A stretch of DNA of 13,077 nt from Pseudomonadota bacterium (GCA_021813195.1 JAKALI010000050.1:1-13077); one strand, 5' to 3'. Positions 1 to 7,620 are shown, counted from the first letter of the stretch. Translations and numbers: made by a program. Notes: generated from the letters alone by a model not told the origin.

Positions 1-1
1 T

Positions 2-550
2 TCCAAGGATGCGAGCGAGTTCCATCATTTCGGACGGCCGTTCGGCACGCCGCTGTCGCCGGTCGCGTTTGCTCAGGACGCTGCGCGGCTACTCGGTGGC
101 GTCGATGTCGCCATAAATCTTGTTACCATCACCGCTCAGGACTTCGCCACAATCGACGATGAGCGCGCGATCGAGGAGTTCGCCGTCGCCAAGTTGTCGG
201 CCGCTGCCGGCATAACGCGCACGCTTGCCAATCGCATGCGCGTGACGTGGACTGAAGGTCTCATTTTGAACGTGGTGATTGGGCCAGAGCCGGCCACCGC
301 AGCCGAAAGGGTGTTGATCGGCTACCTGCGGGCCGCTGTTGCCGCCATGACCCGAATCGAAGCCGAGGCATGGGCGGGTGAGGCGATCCGCATCAATGCC
401 ATTGCGCCGCCCGAAGGTTCGCGCGGACCGGGCTGCTTGACCACAGAGCCCGACATCGCCGCCCTCGCGCTATATCTTGCCAGCCGAAAGGGACGCGGGC
501 TCACCGGTCACGTCTTCGACGCGACAGGCGCTTCGCGCAAGCCATGCTGA
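2..550 (+). CDS. SDR-fold protein, 5'-truncated by window edge, catalytic residues missing
   Basis: The reading frame is open from the first bases, so the gene begins left of the window; a Met at 194 is internal to the fold and is not a credible start. The C-terminal half reads as a short-chain dehydrogenase/reductase. A helix-strand segment (AMTRIEAEAWAGEAIRINAIAPPE) matches the SDR 'ALTRxLAxEWAxxxIRVNAIAPG' region, and the end (ALYLASRKGRGLTGHVFDATG) matches the usual 'LASDxxxxITGQxLxVDGG'. The active site is degenerate. The Tyr of YxxxK seems kept (GYLRAA), but the Lys position is Ala, the Ser 13 residues before the Tyr is Pro, and the NNAG loop reads INLV. By family knowledge, loss of Ser and Lys abolishes normal SDR chemistry, so this is probably a non-catalytic Rossmann protein or a domain of a larger protein. 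It is convergent with the amidase gene, 36 bp apart. Substrate unknown. Confidence 0.8.
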   Translation, partial: SKDASEFHHFGRPFGTPLSPVAFAQDAARLLGGVDVAINLVTITAQDFATIDDERAIEEFAVAKLSAAAGITRTLANRMRVTWTEGLILNVVIGPEPATAAERVLIGYLRAAVAAMTRIEAEAWAGEAIRINAIAPPEGSRGPGCLTTEPDIAALALYLASRKGRGLTGHVFDATGASRKPC

Positions 551-586
551 GTGCAACAGCCCTAGATTGGCGTTAGCCGTCCATCA

Positions 587-1390
587 TCAGGTGATTGGAA
601 GTCCGCGTGCCGCGAGGCGACTGTCGCGCATTGCAAGCAGGCGCTCGAGGGTTATCAGCGTTGAGCGATCGAGGCGGCCATCGACGCGAGCGGGGCGGAA
701 GTGCAGCTGGAAGGCACGCAAAACAAAGAACAACTCGTCGTCGATTGGGCCCTGTAGCGCGACACCGTACCCATAGCGCGCAAGATTTCGTCGCGCAGTC
801 TCGACCTCCGGGCCCTCGAAGCCAGGATCAAATCCGCAATCATCGAATCTCACGGGCTCCGGCTCGATCCACAGCCCGATGCCGGCATCAGCGAGCATCC
901 GCCAATTGAATTTCTCGCCGGGATCGATCTTGCGGCTCGGGGCTACATCGGAGTGGGCGAGAACCCGGTCGGGCGCGATACGATGGCGCCGCAGGATGTC
1001 CTCACATAGTGCGGTAACGGCGGCCATCTGGGCCGCGGGGAAATCCGGGTAGCCGAACTGGTGCCCGGGATTTTGGATTTCGATGCCGATCGAGGCAGAA
1101 TTGATGTCAGTCTCGCCGGACCAGAACGAAACTCCCGCATGCCAAGCCCGCATGTCCTCAGCAACCATCTGGATGATGCGGCCATCTACGTCGACAACAT
1201 AATGGCATGAAACTTTGCAGTCCGGACGCGAAAGAATTTCAATCGCGCGTTCCACCGATTGAAGGCCAGTGTAGTGGAGAATGAGTATCGATGGTGGGAG
1301 TCCGCCAAGCCGTGGCTCGACATTGGGTGACGGTGCGAGTTGACGAACGAGGGGACTATCTGGCGTTGCCAGCACGGTGTAGGTGCTCAT
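587..1390 (-). CDS. N-acetylmuramoyl-L-alanine amidase, AmiD-type (Amidase_2) with C-terminal peptidoglycan-binding-like domain
   Basis: This 267-aa zinc amidase is predicted to cleave the MurNAc-L-Ala bond of peptidoglycan or of released muropeptides. The Amidase_2 fold spans about residues 20-165. The visible zinc ligands are H39 (LHYT), H146 (AHSDVAP) and D156 (KIDPG), with E104 in SIGIEI as the conserved acidic residue. HYVV (63-66) and WHAG (83-86) are typical substrate-cleft motifs. Residues about 190-252 (ETARRNLARYGYG...FQLHFRPARVDGRLD...TLITLERLL) resemble the helical PG_binding_1 domain. I see no signal peptide or lipobox, unlike E. coli AmiD, a lipoprotein. It may therefore act in the cytoplasm on recycled muropeptides, as AmpD does, or leave by another route. 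The start overlaps the upstream J-protein stop by 4 nt, and a GAGAG Shine-Dalgarno sits about 6 nt before the ATG, so translational coupling is likely. The general class is certain; the cellular site is inference. Confidence 0.93.
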   Translation of the reverse strand: MSTYTVLATPDSPLVRQLAPSPNVEPRLGGLPPSILILHYTGLQSVERAIEILSRPDCKVSCHYVVDVDGRIIQMVAEDMRAWHAGVSFWSGETDINSASIGIEIQNPGHQFGYPDFPAAQMAAVTALCEDILRRHRIAPDRVLAHSDVAPSRKIDPGEKFNWRMLADAGIGLWIEPEPVRFDDCGFDPGFEGPEVETARRNLARYGYGVALQGPIDDELFFVLRAFQLHFRPARVDGRLDRSTLITLERLLAMRDSRLAARGLPIT

Positions 1391-2106
1391 GACGAGGCTC
1401 TCGGTCGGCGCTCTTTCAGGATTTCCTCATAGGCTTGGTTGATGGCGGCGAGTTTGGCGTTGGCGGCCTTGACGACCGCTGGGGGCGCACCTTGAGCGAT
1501 CAAGCGATCCGGATGGGACGCTTGCACGAGTAGGCGATAGCGGCGGGTGATCTCGCTCAAAGGGGCGTCGAAAGGCACATCAAGGATCGTATAGGGACTA
1601 TCGGGATCGTGAACGAACAGTGCCCGGATGGCGCGGAATTCCGCATCGCGATAGCCGAAACGGCACGCGACGGTCTTCAAGAAATGATCCTCGGCCGGAT
1701 GCAAAACGCCATCGGCGCACGCGATATAGACCAGGCATTCGAGCACGGCGCGCTTCATGCCCGGCTCGGCTGACAGCAAGGTACCAATGCGGTCGGCGTA
1801 GACCTCGTAGCCGGTCACATCCTCCTTGGCCAAGTCGAACACACGACGAACGGCGGCCAGTTCTTTGGGAGAAATCTCGAGGAATTTCTCGAATGCGTCG
1901 GCTTCCACCCGCATGGCGATCCCGTCGGCGGCGGCCATTTTTCCTGCCAGCGCAACGAACGAGCGGGTGAATGCGGTCGATTGGGTTGCGCTTGGGCGCT
2001 TGAGTAGCCGATAGAGGCCAAGCCGGCGCGCCAACCGGGAGAGAGCTGCACGCACGCGCCCCCGCCCCGAGCGCGCAAGTGCATCCACGATCGCGTCGTC
2101 GGTCAT
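1387..2106 (-). CDS. djlA: DjlA-like co-chaperone: TerB domain plus C-terminal J domain
   Basis: This 239-aa protein has a Lys/Arg-rich N-terminus (1-40), a TerB-like helical domain (about 45-155) with the two acidic AADG/CADG motifs at residues 59-62 and 130-133, and a C-terminal J domain (about 171-233). The J domain carries the HPD tripeptide at 198-200, needed to stimulate the ATPase of DnaK-type Hsp70, and the helix-IV-like end 'AINQAYEEILKER'. The TerB-then-J order is that of E. coli DjlA. The N-terminal membrane anchor of E. coli DjlA is not evident: residues 1-40 are basic and amphipathic rather than hydrophobic. It is first in a two-gene operon with the amidase and overlaps it by 4 nt. 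An AGGT element lies about 7 nt before the ATG. It probably directs DnaK to envelope-related or stress clients; the client is unknown. The symbol is by domain architecture only. Confidence 0.88.
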   Translation of the reverse strand: MTDDAIVDALARSGRGRVRAALSRLARRLGLYRLLKRPSATQSTAFTRSFVALAGKMAAADGIAMRVEADAFEKFLEISPKELAAVRRVFDLAKEDVTGYEVYADRIGTLLSAEPGMKRAVLECLVYIACADGVLHPAEDHFLKTVACRFGYRDAEFRAIRALFVHDPDSPYTILDVPFDAPLSEITRRYRLLVQASHPDRLIAQGAPPAVVKAANAKLAAINQAYEEILKERRPRASS

Positions 2107-2126
2107 GGCGATGACCTAGCCGGTTT

Positions 2127-2156
2127 CGGCTGCGACTTGAAGAGCTTTTGCAGCCG
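2127..2156. promoter_or_regulatory. Inverted repeat in the divergent djlA / 5-oxoprolinase promoter region
   Basis: Perfect 7-bp arms CGGCTGC (2127-2133) and GCAGCCG (2150-2156) flank a 16-bp, more AT-rich centre. The dyad lies 21-50 bp upstream of the djlA start and about 110 bp upstream of the oxoprolinase start, where an operator for a dimeric regulator could sit. A small stem AGCCG/CGGCT (2118-2122 and 2127-2131) overlaps the left arm. No T-tract follows on either strand, so it is not a simple terminator. Function is inferred. Confidence 0.4.
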
Positions 2157-2256
2157 TTGGCTCAGGTGAGACGCTTGCCGCGGCTCCGAGCTTGGTCGAT
2201 GGTGCGGCGAAGGCCTAGACAGGGCGCGGCCCACACGTTGCCCGCCGACCCCAAAC

Positions 2257-2260
2257 AGAG
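2257..2260 (+). promoter_or_regulatory. Shine-Dalgarno that decides the 5-oxoprolinase start
   Basis: AGAG lies 6 nt before the ATG at 2267 but directly abuts the in-frame TTG at 2261. Normal spacing therefore favours ATG 2267 as the start, with TTG 2261 as the less likely alternative two codons upstream. Confidence 0.5.
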
Positions 2261-2266
2261 TTGCCG

Positions 2267-5200
2267 ATGATTCCCCCAAACGATTTTCAGTGGCGGATCT
2301 ACGTCGATCGCGGCGGCACTTTCACGGATGTCGTCGCCTACGATCCGGGCGGGCAACTGCACGTGCGCAAGGTTTTGTCTGCGGTGCCGGGCAGTGAGCA
2401 AGATCCTGCGCTGCGGGCGGTGCGCGAGTTGTTAGGGGTGGACGAGAGCGAACCTCTGCCGGCGGGACAAATCGGTGTTTTGCACATCGGCACAACCGTG
2501 GCGACCAACGCGCTGCTCGAGCGTAAGGGTGCTCCGACGGCTCTCGTCATCACGCGCGGGTTTGGCGATCAGCTGGAGATCGGCAACCAAGCGCGGCCTG
2601 ACATATTTGCGGCTCGAATCGCCAAGACCGAACCTTTATATTCCTGCGTGGTCGAGGCCGATGAACGGGTGCTGGCTGATGGTCGGATCCTGTGTCCGCT
2701 CGATCTTGCGGCGCTCGAGCGCGACTTGAAGATTGCGCGGGATCGGGGGATGACGTCGGTTGCCATCGTGTTTTTGCACGCCTATGCCTTCCCCGCGCAC
2801 GAGCAAGCCGCCGCAAGTTTGGCGCGTCAGCTGGGGTTTGAGCAGGTTTGCGCCAGCCATGACGTCGCCCCATTAGTCAAGATCGTGGGGCGTGGGGATA
2901 CCACGGTTGCGGATGCTTATCTCACCCCTGTTTTGCGTACGTATTTAGCGCGGGTTGATGCGACGCTCGCAACCGCGGTCGACGCCTACGCATCGGCGCC
3001 GCAAATCCGGTTCATGGCGTCGTCAGGCGGCCTGAAATCCAAATCGTCGTTCCGCGGCCGCGATGCGATCCTGTCGGGTCCCGCCGGCGGTGTCGTCGGC
3101 ATGGCTGAGACGGCGAAACATGCTGGCTTCCAGCGGGTCATTGGCTTCGACATGGGCGGCACATCAACGGACGTCTCCCATTTCGCAGGCGATTACGAGC
3201 GCGCGTTCGAGACCGAGGTGGCGGGGGTGCGCCTGCGGGTGCCGATGCTCGACATCCACACGGTCGCAGCCGGCGGTGGCTCGATCGTACAGCTGGCGAA
3301 CGGCAGGCTGATGGTCGGACCAAAGAGTGCGGGCTCCGACCCAGGGCCGGCATGCTATCGGCGCGGTGGTCCGCTGACGCTTACCGATGCCAATGTGATG
3401 GTGGGTAAGTTGGCGCCCGAGGCGATGCCGCAAATATTCGGCCCGGCGGGCAACGAGCCGCCGGATGCGGAATGCGTGCGCGAACTCTTCTCATCTCTGG
3501 CTCGCGAAATGGGCTTCGCCCACTCGGCTGAGAGTATCGCAGAAGGGGCAATTCGCGTCGGCGTGGAGAACATGGCCGCGGCAATCCGCAAAATCTCCAT
3601 TGAGCGCGGTCACGACATTGCAGACTACGCACTGCAAAGCTTTGGATCGGCTTCGGGTCAACACGCCTGTCTCATCGCCGAGGCCCTCGGTATGCGCACC
3701 ATTCTTGTTCATCCGCTGTCAGGATTACTGTCCGCCTTTGGTATCGGCTTGGCAGCGCTGCGGGCTAGTCGTGAAGTTTCGATCGAACGGCTGTTCTCGA
3801 CCGAGATGCTGCGCGAGCTGGAGGAAGCGATCTTCGTACTCGGCAACGAGGTGACCGAGGCATTGCTTAGCGAAGGCGTCGCGTATGAGCATATCGCGCA
3901 GACGACTCGCGTGCATCTCGCTTATGCGGACAGCGACACCACGTTAGCAGTTGATTTCGCCGAACCTGAGCTCATGCGGCGGGATTTCGAGAGCCTCCAT
4001 AAGCGTCGCTTCGGCTTCATCGCTCCTGAAACGCCGCTCAGGCTGTCAACCATTGAAGTTGAGGCTAGGGGTGGCGGGGAAAGTTTGGGGGCGGTCACTG
4101 CCGTGCGTGATGCACGGCTTGAAGCCCTGCACGGGACATCACGTCAAGTCTACACGCAGGGCGCGTGGCAAACCGCTCGCATCCTAGCGCGCAGCATGAT
4201 GGCAGCGGGTTCAGCCGTCGAAGGCCCCGCGATTGTGCTTGAGCCTCATCAAACGGTCGTCGTTGAGCCGGGCTGGATCGCCGAACTCTATCACGACGGG
4301 AATCTCGTGATGCGCCATGAAACAAAATCCGTGCGCCGAAGTTTGTCAATCGCAGACGACATTGCCGATCCAGTGTTGCTCGAAGTGTTCGCCAATCGAT
4401 TCATGTCGATCGCGCAGGACATGGGCGAAGCGCTGCGCCAGACAGCTCGATCCGTAAATATCAAAGAGCGTCTCGATTTCAGCTGCGCGATCTTCGATGG
4501 AGCTGGGGAACTCGTTGCAAACGCGCCCCATGTGCCCGTGCACCTGGGCAGCATGGATCGGGCGGTTACCGCGATCGTTGAGCGCTTCGGCGGTGCGATG
4601 CGTCCAGGAGATGCGTTCATGTTGAATGCGCCTTACGCGGGCGGCACACATCTGCCCGATATCACGGTCGTTACGCCTGTTTTTGTTGACGAAGAGACGG
4701 CGCGACGCGGCGAGCCGTCGTTCTTTGTCGCGAACCGTGGTCATCACGCCGATATTGGCGGGATTTCGCCCGGGTCGATGAGCCCCCGCGCGCGCACGAT
4801 CGATGAGGAAGGCGTCGTCATTGAGCCGATGCCCATCCTTAAGGGCGGCAGCTTCCTGGAACGCGACGTGCGAGCCGTGTTGACGGGTGCGCCCTATCCC
4901 GCACGCAATCCCGCGACCAATATCGCCGACTTGAAAGCGCAGCTGGCTGCAAACGCCCGCGGCGTCTTGGAACTTGAGCGGTTGTGTGCGCAGTATGGGT
5001 CGGCGGTCGTTGCGCGTTATATGTCGCTCGTCCAGAGCAATTCGGAAGCCACGATCCGCGCAGTGATCCGCACCTTGCGTGGCGGGCACTTCCGTGTGGA
5101 GACCGATCAAGGCTTCGTCATTGTGGTCACGGTCGACATCGACTGTGAGACGGGCAGCGCTGTCGTCGATTTCAGCGGAACGTCACCCATTCAATTTTCA

Positions 5201-5908
5201 AGTTTCAATGCGCCCGAACCCGTTGTCCGCGCCGCCGTGCTCTACGTATTTCGCGTGCTGGCAGGAACATCCATGCCGATCAATGCCGGTTGTCTAAAAC
5301 CTATCGAAATCCGAATACCTGAAGGCTCGATGTTAGCCCCGCGACATCCTGCGCCCGTGGTGGCCGGTAACACCGAAACCAGTCAGATCATCACCAACGC
5401 CCTGTTTGCAGCACTTGGAGCGATGGCGTCCTCGCAAGGAACGATGAACAACCTGACGTTCGGGAACGGCTCGTTGCAGTACTACGAGACGATCTGTTCC
5501 GGTTCGCCGGCTGGTCCAGGCTTCAATGGAACCCCGGCGGTCCAGGTGCATATGACCAACACGCGCATGACGGACCCGGAAATTCTCGAACTGCGCTATC
5601 CCGTGATGGTGGAGGAGTTCTCGATCCGGCGTGGGTCGGGCGGTCACGGACGGTGGCGGAGTGGCGATGGCACGCGCCGCATCCTGCGGTTCTTGGAGCC
5701 GATGCACGTCGCCATATTGTCGGGCTATCGGCGTGTCGCGCCATTCGGGCTCGATGGCGGCGCGCCAGGAGCTTGTGGGCGCAATGCCATACTCAAAAGG
5801 GACGGCGATGTCGTCTGTCTTGACGGGTGCGCGGCGGTGGATGTCGAGGCGGGTGACGCCATTCTCATCGAAACACCGACGGGCGGTGGCTTCGGAACGC
5901 CCGAATAA
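2267..5908 (+). CDS. oplAH: 5-oxoprolinase (ATP-hydrolysing), HyuA-HyuB fusion, OPLAH type
   Basis: This 1213-aa cytosolic enzyme is predicted to convert 5-oxo-L-proline to L-glutamate using ATP, recycling cyclised glutamate from gamma-glutamyl compounds, glutathione turnover and peptide N-termini. The N-terminal HyuA-like half has RGGTFTDVV (about 15-23), GTTVATNALLERKG (about 75-88), LSGPAGGVVG, and the actin/ASKHA-type DMGGTSTDVS beginning at D295. The HyuB-like half starts near residue 700 (DPVLLEVFANRFMSIAQDMG) and holds NIKERLDFSCAIF, NAPHVPVHLGSM, GGTHLPDITVVTP, SRGHHADIGG-like 'NRGHHADIGGISPGSM', SQGTMNNLTFGN, HMTNTRMTDPEILE and the Gly-rich C-terminus GGGFGTPE. These blocks line up with mammalian OPLAH and are complete; the length is slightly below the roughly 1288 aa of the mammalian enzyme. 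Single-polypeptide A+B architecture favours oxoprolinase over a two-subunit hydantoinase or acetone carboxylase, though a related lactam substrate cannot be excluded. I see no frameshift. It is monocistronic, divergent from djlA. Confidence 0.94.
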   Translation: MIPPNDFQWRIYVDRGGTFTDVVAYDPGGQLHVRKVLSAVPGSEQDPALRAVRELLGVDESEPLPAGQIGVLHIGTTVATNALLERKGAPTALVITRGFGDQLEIGNQARPDIFAARIAKTEPLYSCVVEADERVLADGRILCPLDLAALERDLKIARDRGMTSVAIVFLHAYAFPAHEQAAASLARQLGFEQVCASHDVAPLVKIVGRGDTTVADAYLTPVLRTYLARVDATLATAVDAYASAPQIRFMASSGGLKSKSSFRGRDAILSGPAGGVVGMAETAKHAGFQRVIGFDMGGTSTDVSHFAGDYERAFETEVAGVRLRVPMLDIHTVAAGGGSIVQLANGRLMVGPKSAGSDPGPACYRRGGPLTLTDANVMVGKLAPEAMPQIFGPAGNEPPDAECVRELFSSLAREMGFAHSAESIAEGAIRVGVENMAAAIRKISIERGHDIADYALQSFGSASGQHACLIAEALGMRTILVHPLSGLLSAFGIGLAALRASREVSIERLFSTEMLRELEEAIFVLGNEVTEALLSEGVAYEHIAQTTRVHLAYADSDTTLAVDFAEPELMRRDFESLHKRRFGFIAPETPLRLSTIEVEARGGGESLGAVTAVRDARLEALHGTSRQVYTQGAWQTARILARSMMAAGSAVEGPAIVLEPHQTVVVEPGWIAELYHDGNLVMRHETKSVRRSLSIADDIADPVLLEVFANRFMSIAQDMGEALRQTARSVNIKERLDFSCAIFDGAGELVANAPHVPVHLGSMDRAVTAIVERFGGAMRPGDAFMLNAPYAGGTHLPDITVVTPVFVDEETARRGEPSFFVANRGHHADIGGISPGSMSPRARTIDEEGVVIEPMPILKGGSFLERDVRAVLTGAPYPARNPATNIADLKAQLAANARGVLELERLCAQYGSAVVARYMSLVQSNSEATIRAVIRTLRGGHFRVETDQGFVIVVTVDIDCETGSAVVDFSGTSPIQFSSFNAPEPVVRAAVLYVFRVLAGTSMPINAGCLKPIEIRIPEGSMLAPRHPAPVVAGNTETSQIITNALFAALGAMASSQGTMNNLTFGNGSLQYYETICSGSPAGPGFNGTPAVQVHMTNTRMTDPEILELRYPVMVEEFSIRRGSGGHGRWRSGDGTRRILRFLEPMHVAILSGYRRVAPFGLDGGAPGACGRNAILKRDGDVVCLDGCAAVDVEAGDAILIETPTGGGFGTPE

Positions 5909-6082
5909 GTCGATTTTTTCCAGCCGTCAGGGCCGCGAGGAACGCATTTGGCACCTTGCATAGAGGCCACGGCTAACGGCGCTCACGGATAGGAAGTTGT
6001 TCCCTGGTCTTGCCGCCGTCGGAGAATCCGGCATCTTAACGGGAAAATGTCCCAGGAATAGGCGTGCGGCGCAAGGTTCAGC

Positions 6083-6910
6083 ATGATCCGCAACATGTCA
6101 GCATTGGTGATTGCAGGACTGCTCTCTACGCGGGCAGTCGCGGAGCCTTTCACGTTTCAATTGGTATCGCCCGAAGCCGATTTCACTGCCCGCCAGATTA
6201 CGGAACTCCTGCACAAGGCCAAAACGGGCGAGCCGGTCGACCTTTCGGGGCGCGATCTGACGTATCTCGATTTGTCTGAACTCGACTTCAAGGGCGCCAG
6301 TCTCGCCCGCACGGACCTTTATGGCACGGACTTTACGGGGGCCAATCTCAAAGGCGCGAACCTTGCGGGGGCCCGTCTCGATCGGGCGGTGCTTATTCGG
6401 GCCGATCTGTCCGGAGCCGATCTTTCCGGTGCGACGATCTATCGACCGACGATCTATTCCGACATGAACCATCATCTCTCGGATGCCCCCCGCTTTGCGG
6501 GCTCGCGGCTGCGTGGGATCAAAGTGCAGGCGGAGCTGTCCGGAGCGGACTTCCGCGGCGCGGATCTAACCGGGGCCGATTTCCATCCCCTCGAGGCTCG
6601 TCCTGGTGAGGGCACTCTCGTCACCTTGCGCAAGAACGTCGTCAAATCCTGCGATTTCTCGGGCGCCACGCTGCAGGGCGCCAATTTTTCCGAGGCCGTC
6701 TTGACGTTTTCTCGGATGACGGGTGCCGACCTGAAGAATGTCAATTTCACCGAAGCGGACCTTTCGAAAGTCGATTTTGCCGGCGCGGATCTGAGCGGCG
6801 CCGATGTGACCGGGGCTGATTTCGACGGGGCCAATCTTGTCGGCGCGCGCGGGCTGGAGAGCGTCAAGGGGCTTGCCGCTGCGCGCAATCTCGATAAGGC
6901 CGTGAAATAG
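6083..6910 (+). CDS. Exported pentapeptide-repeat protein
   Basis: This 275-aa protein starts with a likely Sec signal peptide (MIRNMSALVIAGLLSTRAVA, cleavage near A20/E21). A short spacer contains 'DFTARQITELLHKAKTGEPVDLSGRDL', the usual cap before such repeats. Three blocks of A(D/N)LXX repeats follow: about 53-122, 136-168 and 188-256, with phrases such as GANLKGANLAGARL, GADFRGADLTGADF and GADLSGADVTGADF. By family knowledge these form a right-handed quadrilateral beta-helix. The blocks are separated by two non-repeat insertions: about 123-136 (YSDMNHHLSDAPRF) and about 168-188, a Gly/Glu/Arg/Lys-rich loop. An AAGG Shine-Dalgarno is 6 nt before the ATG. Export argues against a Qnr-type gyrase-protecting role. 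I see no partner enzyme, and the molecular role is unknown. Confidence 0.9.
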   Translation: MIRNMSALVIAGLLSTRAVAEPFTFQLVSPEADFTARQITELLHKAKTGEPVDLSGRDLTYLDLSELDFKGASLARTDLYGTDFTGANLKGANLAGARLDRAVLIRADLSGADLSGATIYRPTIYSDMNHHLSDAPRFAGSRLRGIKVQAELSGADFRGADLTGADFHPLEARPGEGTLVTLRKNVVKSCDFSGATLQGANFSEAVLTFSRMTGADLKNVNFTEADLSKVDFAGADLSGADVTGADFDGANLVGARGLESVKGLAAARNLDKAVK

Positions 6911-7120
6911 GAAGATTTTCTAATGATTTGCTATGGAAAGTGCGTCGCGTCGTCGCCGCCGAGCCGCGTAAGTTCACTCTGAAGCGGAATTGTTGGTGAC
7001 GCAAGTGATCCTGCGCGTGCATCCGCGCGTTCAACGGTCAGACTGAGTTCGGCCTGGGCCACGCTTGCGCGAACGATTATCGTCCGAGGTTCGCCTCGAA
7101 AAGCCCATCGCCCCCAAAAT
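6911..7120. other. Gene-poor spacer between the pentapeptide gene and the winged-helix gene
   Basis: I see no supported gene here. A minus-strand 66-codon open frame (7131-6931) covers most of the stretch, but it has no recognisable motif and begins inside the first codons of the divergent regulator gene. There is a small hairpin, CGAGG/CCTCG around a TTCG loop (7085-7098), about 25 bp before the regulator start. No clear promoter boxes or terminator are visible. Confidence 0.4.
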
Positions 7121-7123
7121 GTG

Positions 7124-7537
7124 ATGGACACAATGGATCACAACAAAGTCCTGCATTTCGAGATTGCCCACGGTGGGCCGGGACCATCCAGGGCATCTAC
7201 GGCGCCGTCCAATGGCGCATCGGCGGCGGCACGGGGGGCGCATGAGCCGGCCCCGGTTCGCTCCCCGAAACCTGAAAAGCTGATGCGGCTCTTGTCGGAT
7301 CGCAACCTCAAACTGTTACGTCTTATTCGGACCGCTGAGCCTAAGACGTTAGCAGAATTATCCCGTCTGTCCGGTCGTCCGAAAGCTAGCTTGACCCGGA
7401 CGCTCGCCCGGCTCTCCGATCTCGGGATCGTGACATTACGCAAGTCGCGTGGCCGGGGCAAAGTCCCGCTGGTCACCTGCGACCGGGTTCGCCTTGAGGT
7501 CAGCCTGTTGCCGGACGAGACTAAGACTCACGATTAA
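7124..7537 (+). CDS. Small winged-helix DNA-binding protein, resembling COG4190 / HVO_A0114 regulators
   Basis: About 137 aa. The first 50 residues are Ala/Pro/Gly/Ser-rich and probably disordered. The rest is a winged helix: MRLLSDRNLKLLRLIRTAEP, then TLAELSRLSGRPKASLTRTLARLSDLGIV as helix-turn-helix (about 75-102), then a basic wing LRKSRGRGKVPLVTCDRVRLEVSL. The pattern 'L(T/S)xxRxxLLRxIR...LAxLxGRxxxxLxRxLxxLxxxGIV...P...xxxRLEVxL' is that of the COG4190/HVO_A0114-type predicted regulators, some of which sit beside toxins; no toxin gene is seen here. The likely role is local transcriptional control, target unknown. Start choice is weak: GTG 7121, ATG 7124 and ATG 7133 are all in frame and none has a good Shine-Dalgarno. 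I prefer ATG 7124 by codon. It is convergent with amtB and shares a terminator with it. Confidence 0.75.
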   Translation: MDTMDHNKVLHFEIAHGGPGPSRASTAPSNGASAAARGAHEPAPVRSPKPEKLMRLLSDRNLKLLRLIRTAEPKTLAELSRLSGRPKASLTRTLARLSDLGIVTLRKSRGRGKVPLVTCDRVRLEVSLLPDETKTHD

Positions 7538-7540
7538 ACC

Positions 7541-7590
7541 AAATAAAAAAATCGCCGGCGCAATCCTCGAGAAGGTCGCGCCGGCTTTTT
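7541..7590. terminator. Bidirectional rho-independent terminator between the regulator gene and amtB
   Basis: Perfect 8-bp GC arms GCCGGCGC (7554-7561) and GCGCCGGC (7578-7585) enclose a 16-nt loop. A TTTTT run follows on the plus strand (7586-7590), and an A-run precedes it (7541-7551, AAATAAAAAAA) that becomes a U-tract for minus-strand transcripts. It lies 3 bp past the regulator stop and about 35 bp beyond the amtB stop, so it should end both convergent transcripts. Confidence 0.9.
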
Positions 7591-7620
7591 CTGCGTCGTT
7601 ACCGTGCGTGGTTAGGGCGC

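Noticed and set aside
4346..5110. 254-codon minus-strand open frame inside the 5-oxoprolinase gene
   Set aside because: It is antisense to the strongly conserved HyuB half, with Arg/His-rich composition and no recognisable motif.
6083..6910. Repeated GGCGC/GGGGCC-like DNA phrases that could be read as DNA tandem repeats
   Set aside because: They are explained by the protein-level A(D/N)LXX pentapeptide periodicity; the DNA copies are divergent and not a CRISPR or satellite.
6931..7131. 66-codon minus-strand open frame in the 6911-7120 spacer
   Set aside because: It has no motif, no convincing ribosome site, and its start overlaps the regulator gene. It cannot be excluded, but nothing supports it.
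7124..7537. Toxin-antitoxin module
   Set aside because: The regulator resembles antitoxin-like winged helices, but there is no small toxin gene on either side: one side is a spacer and the other is a terminator and amtB.
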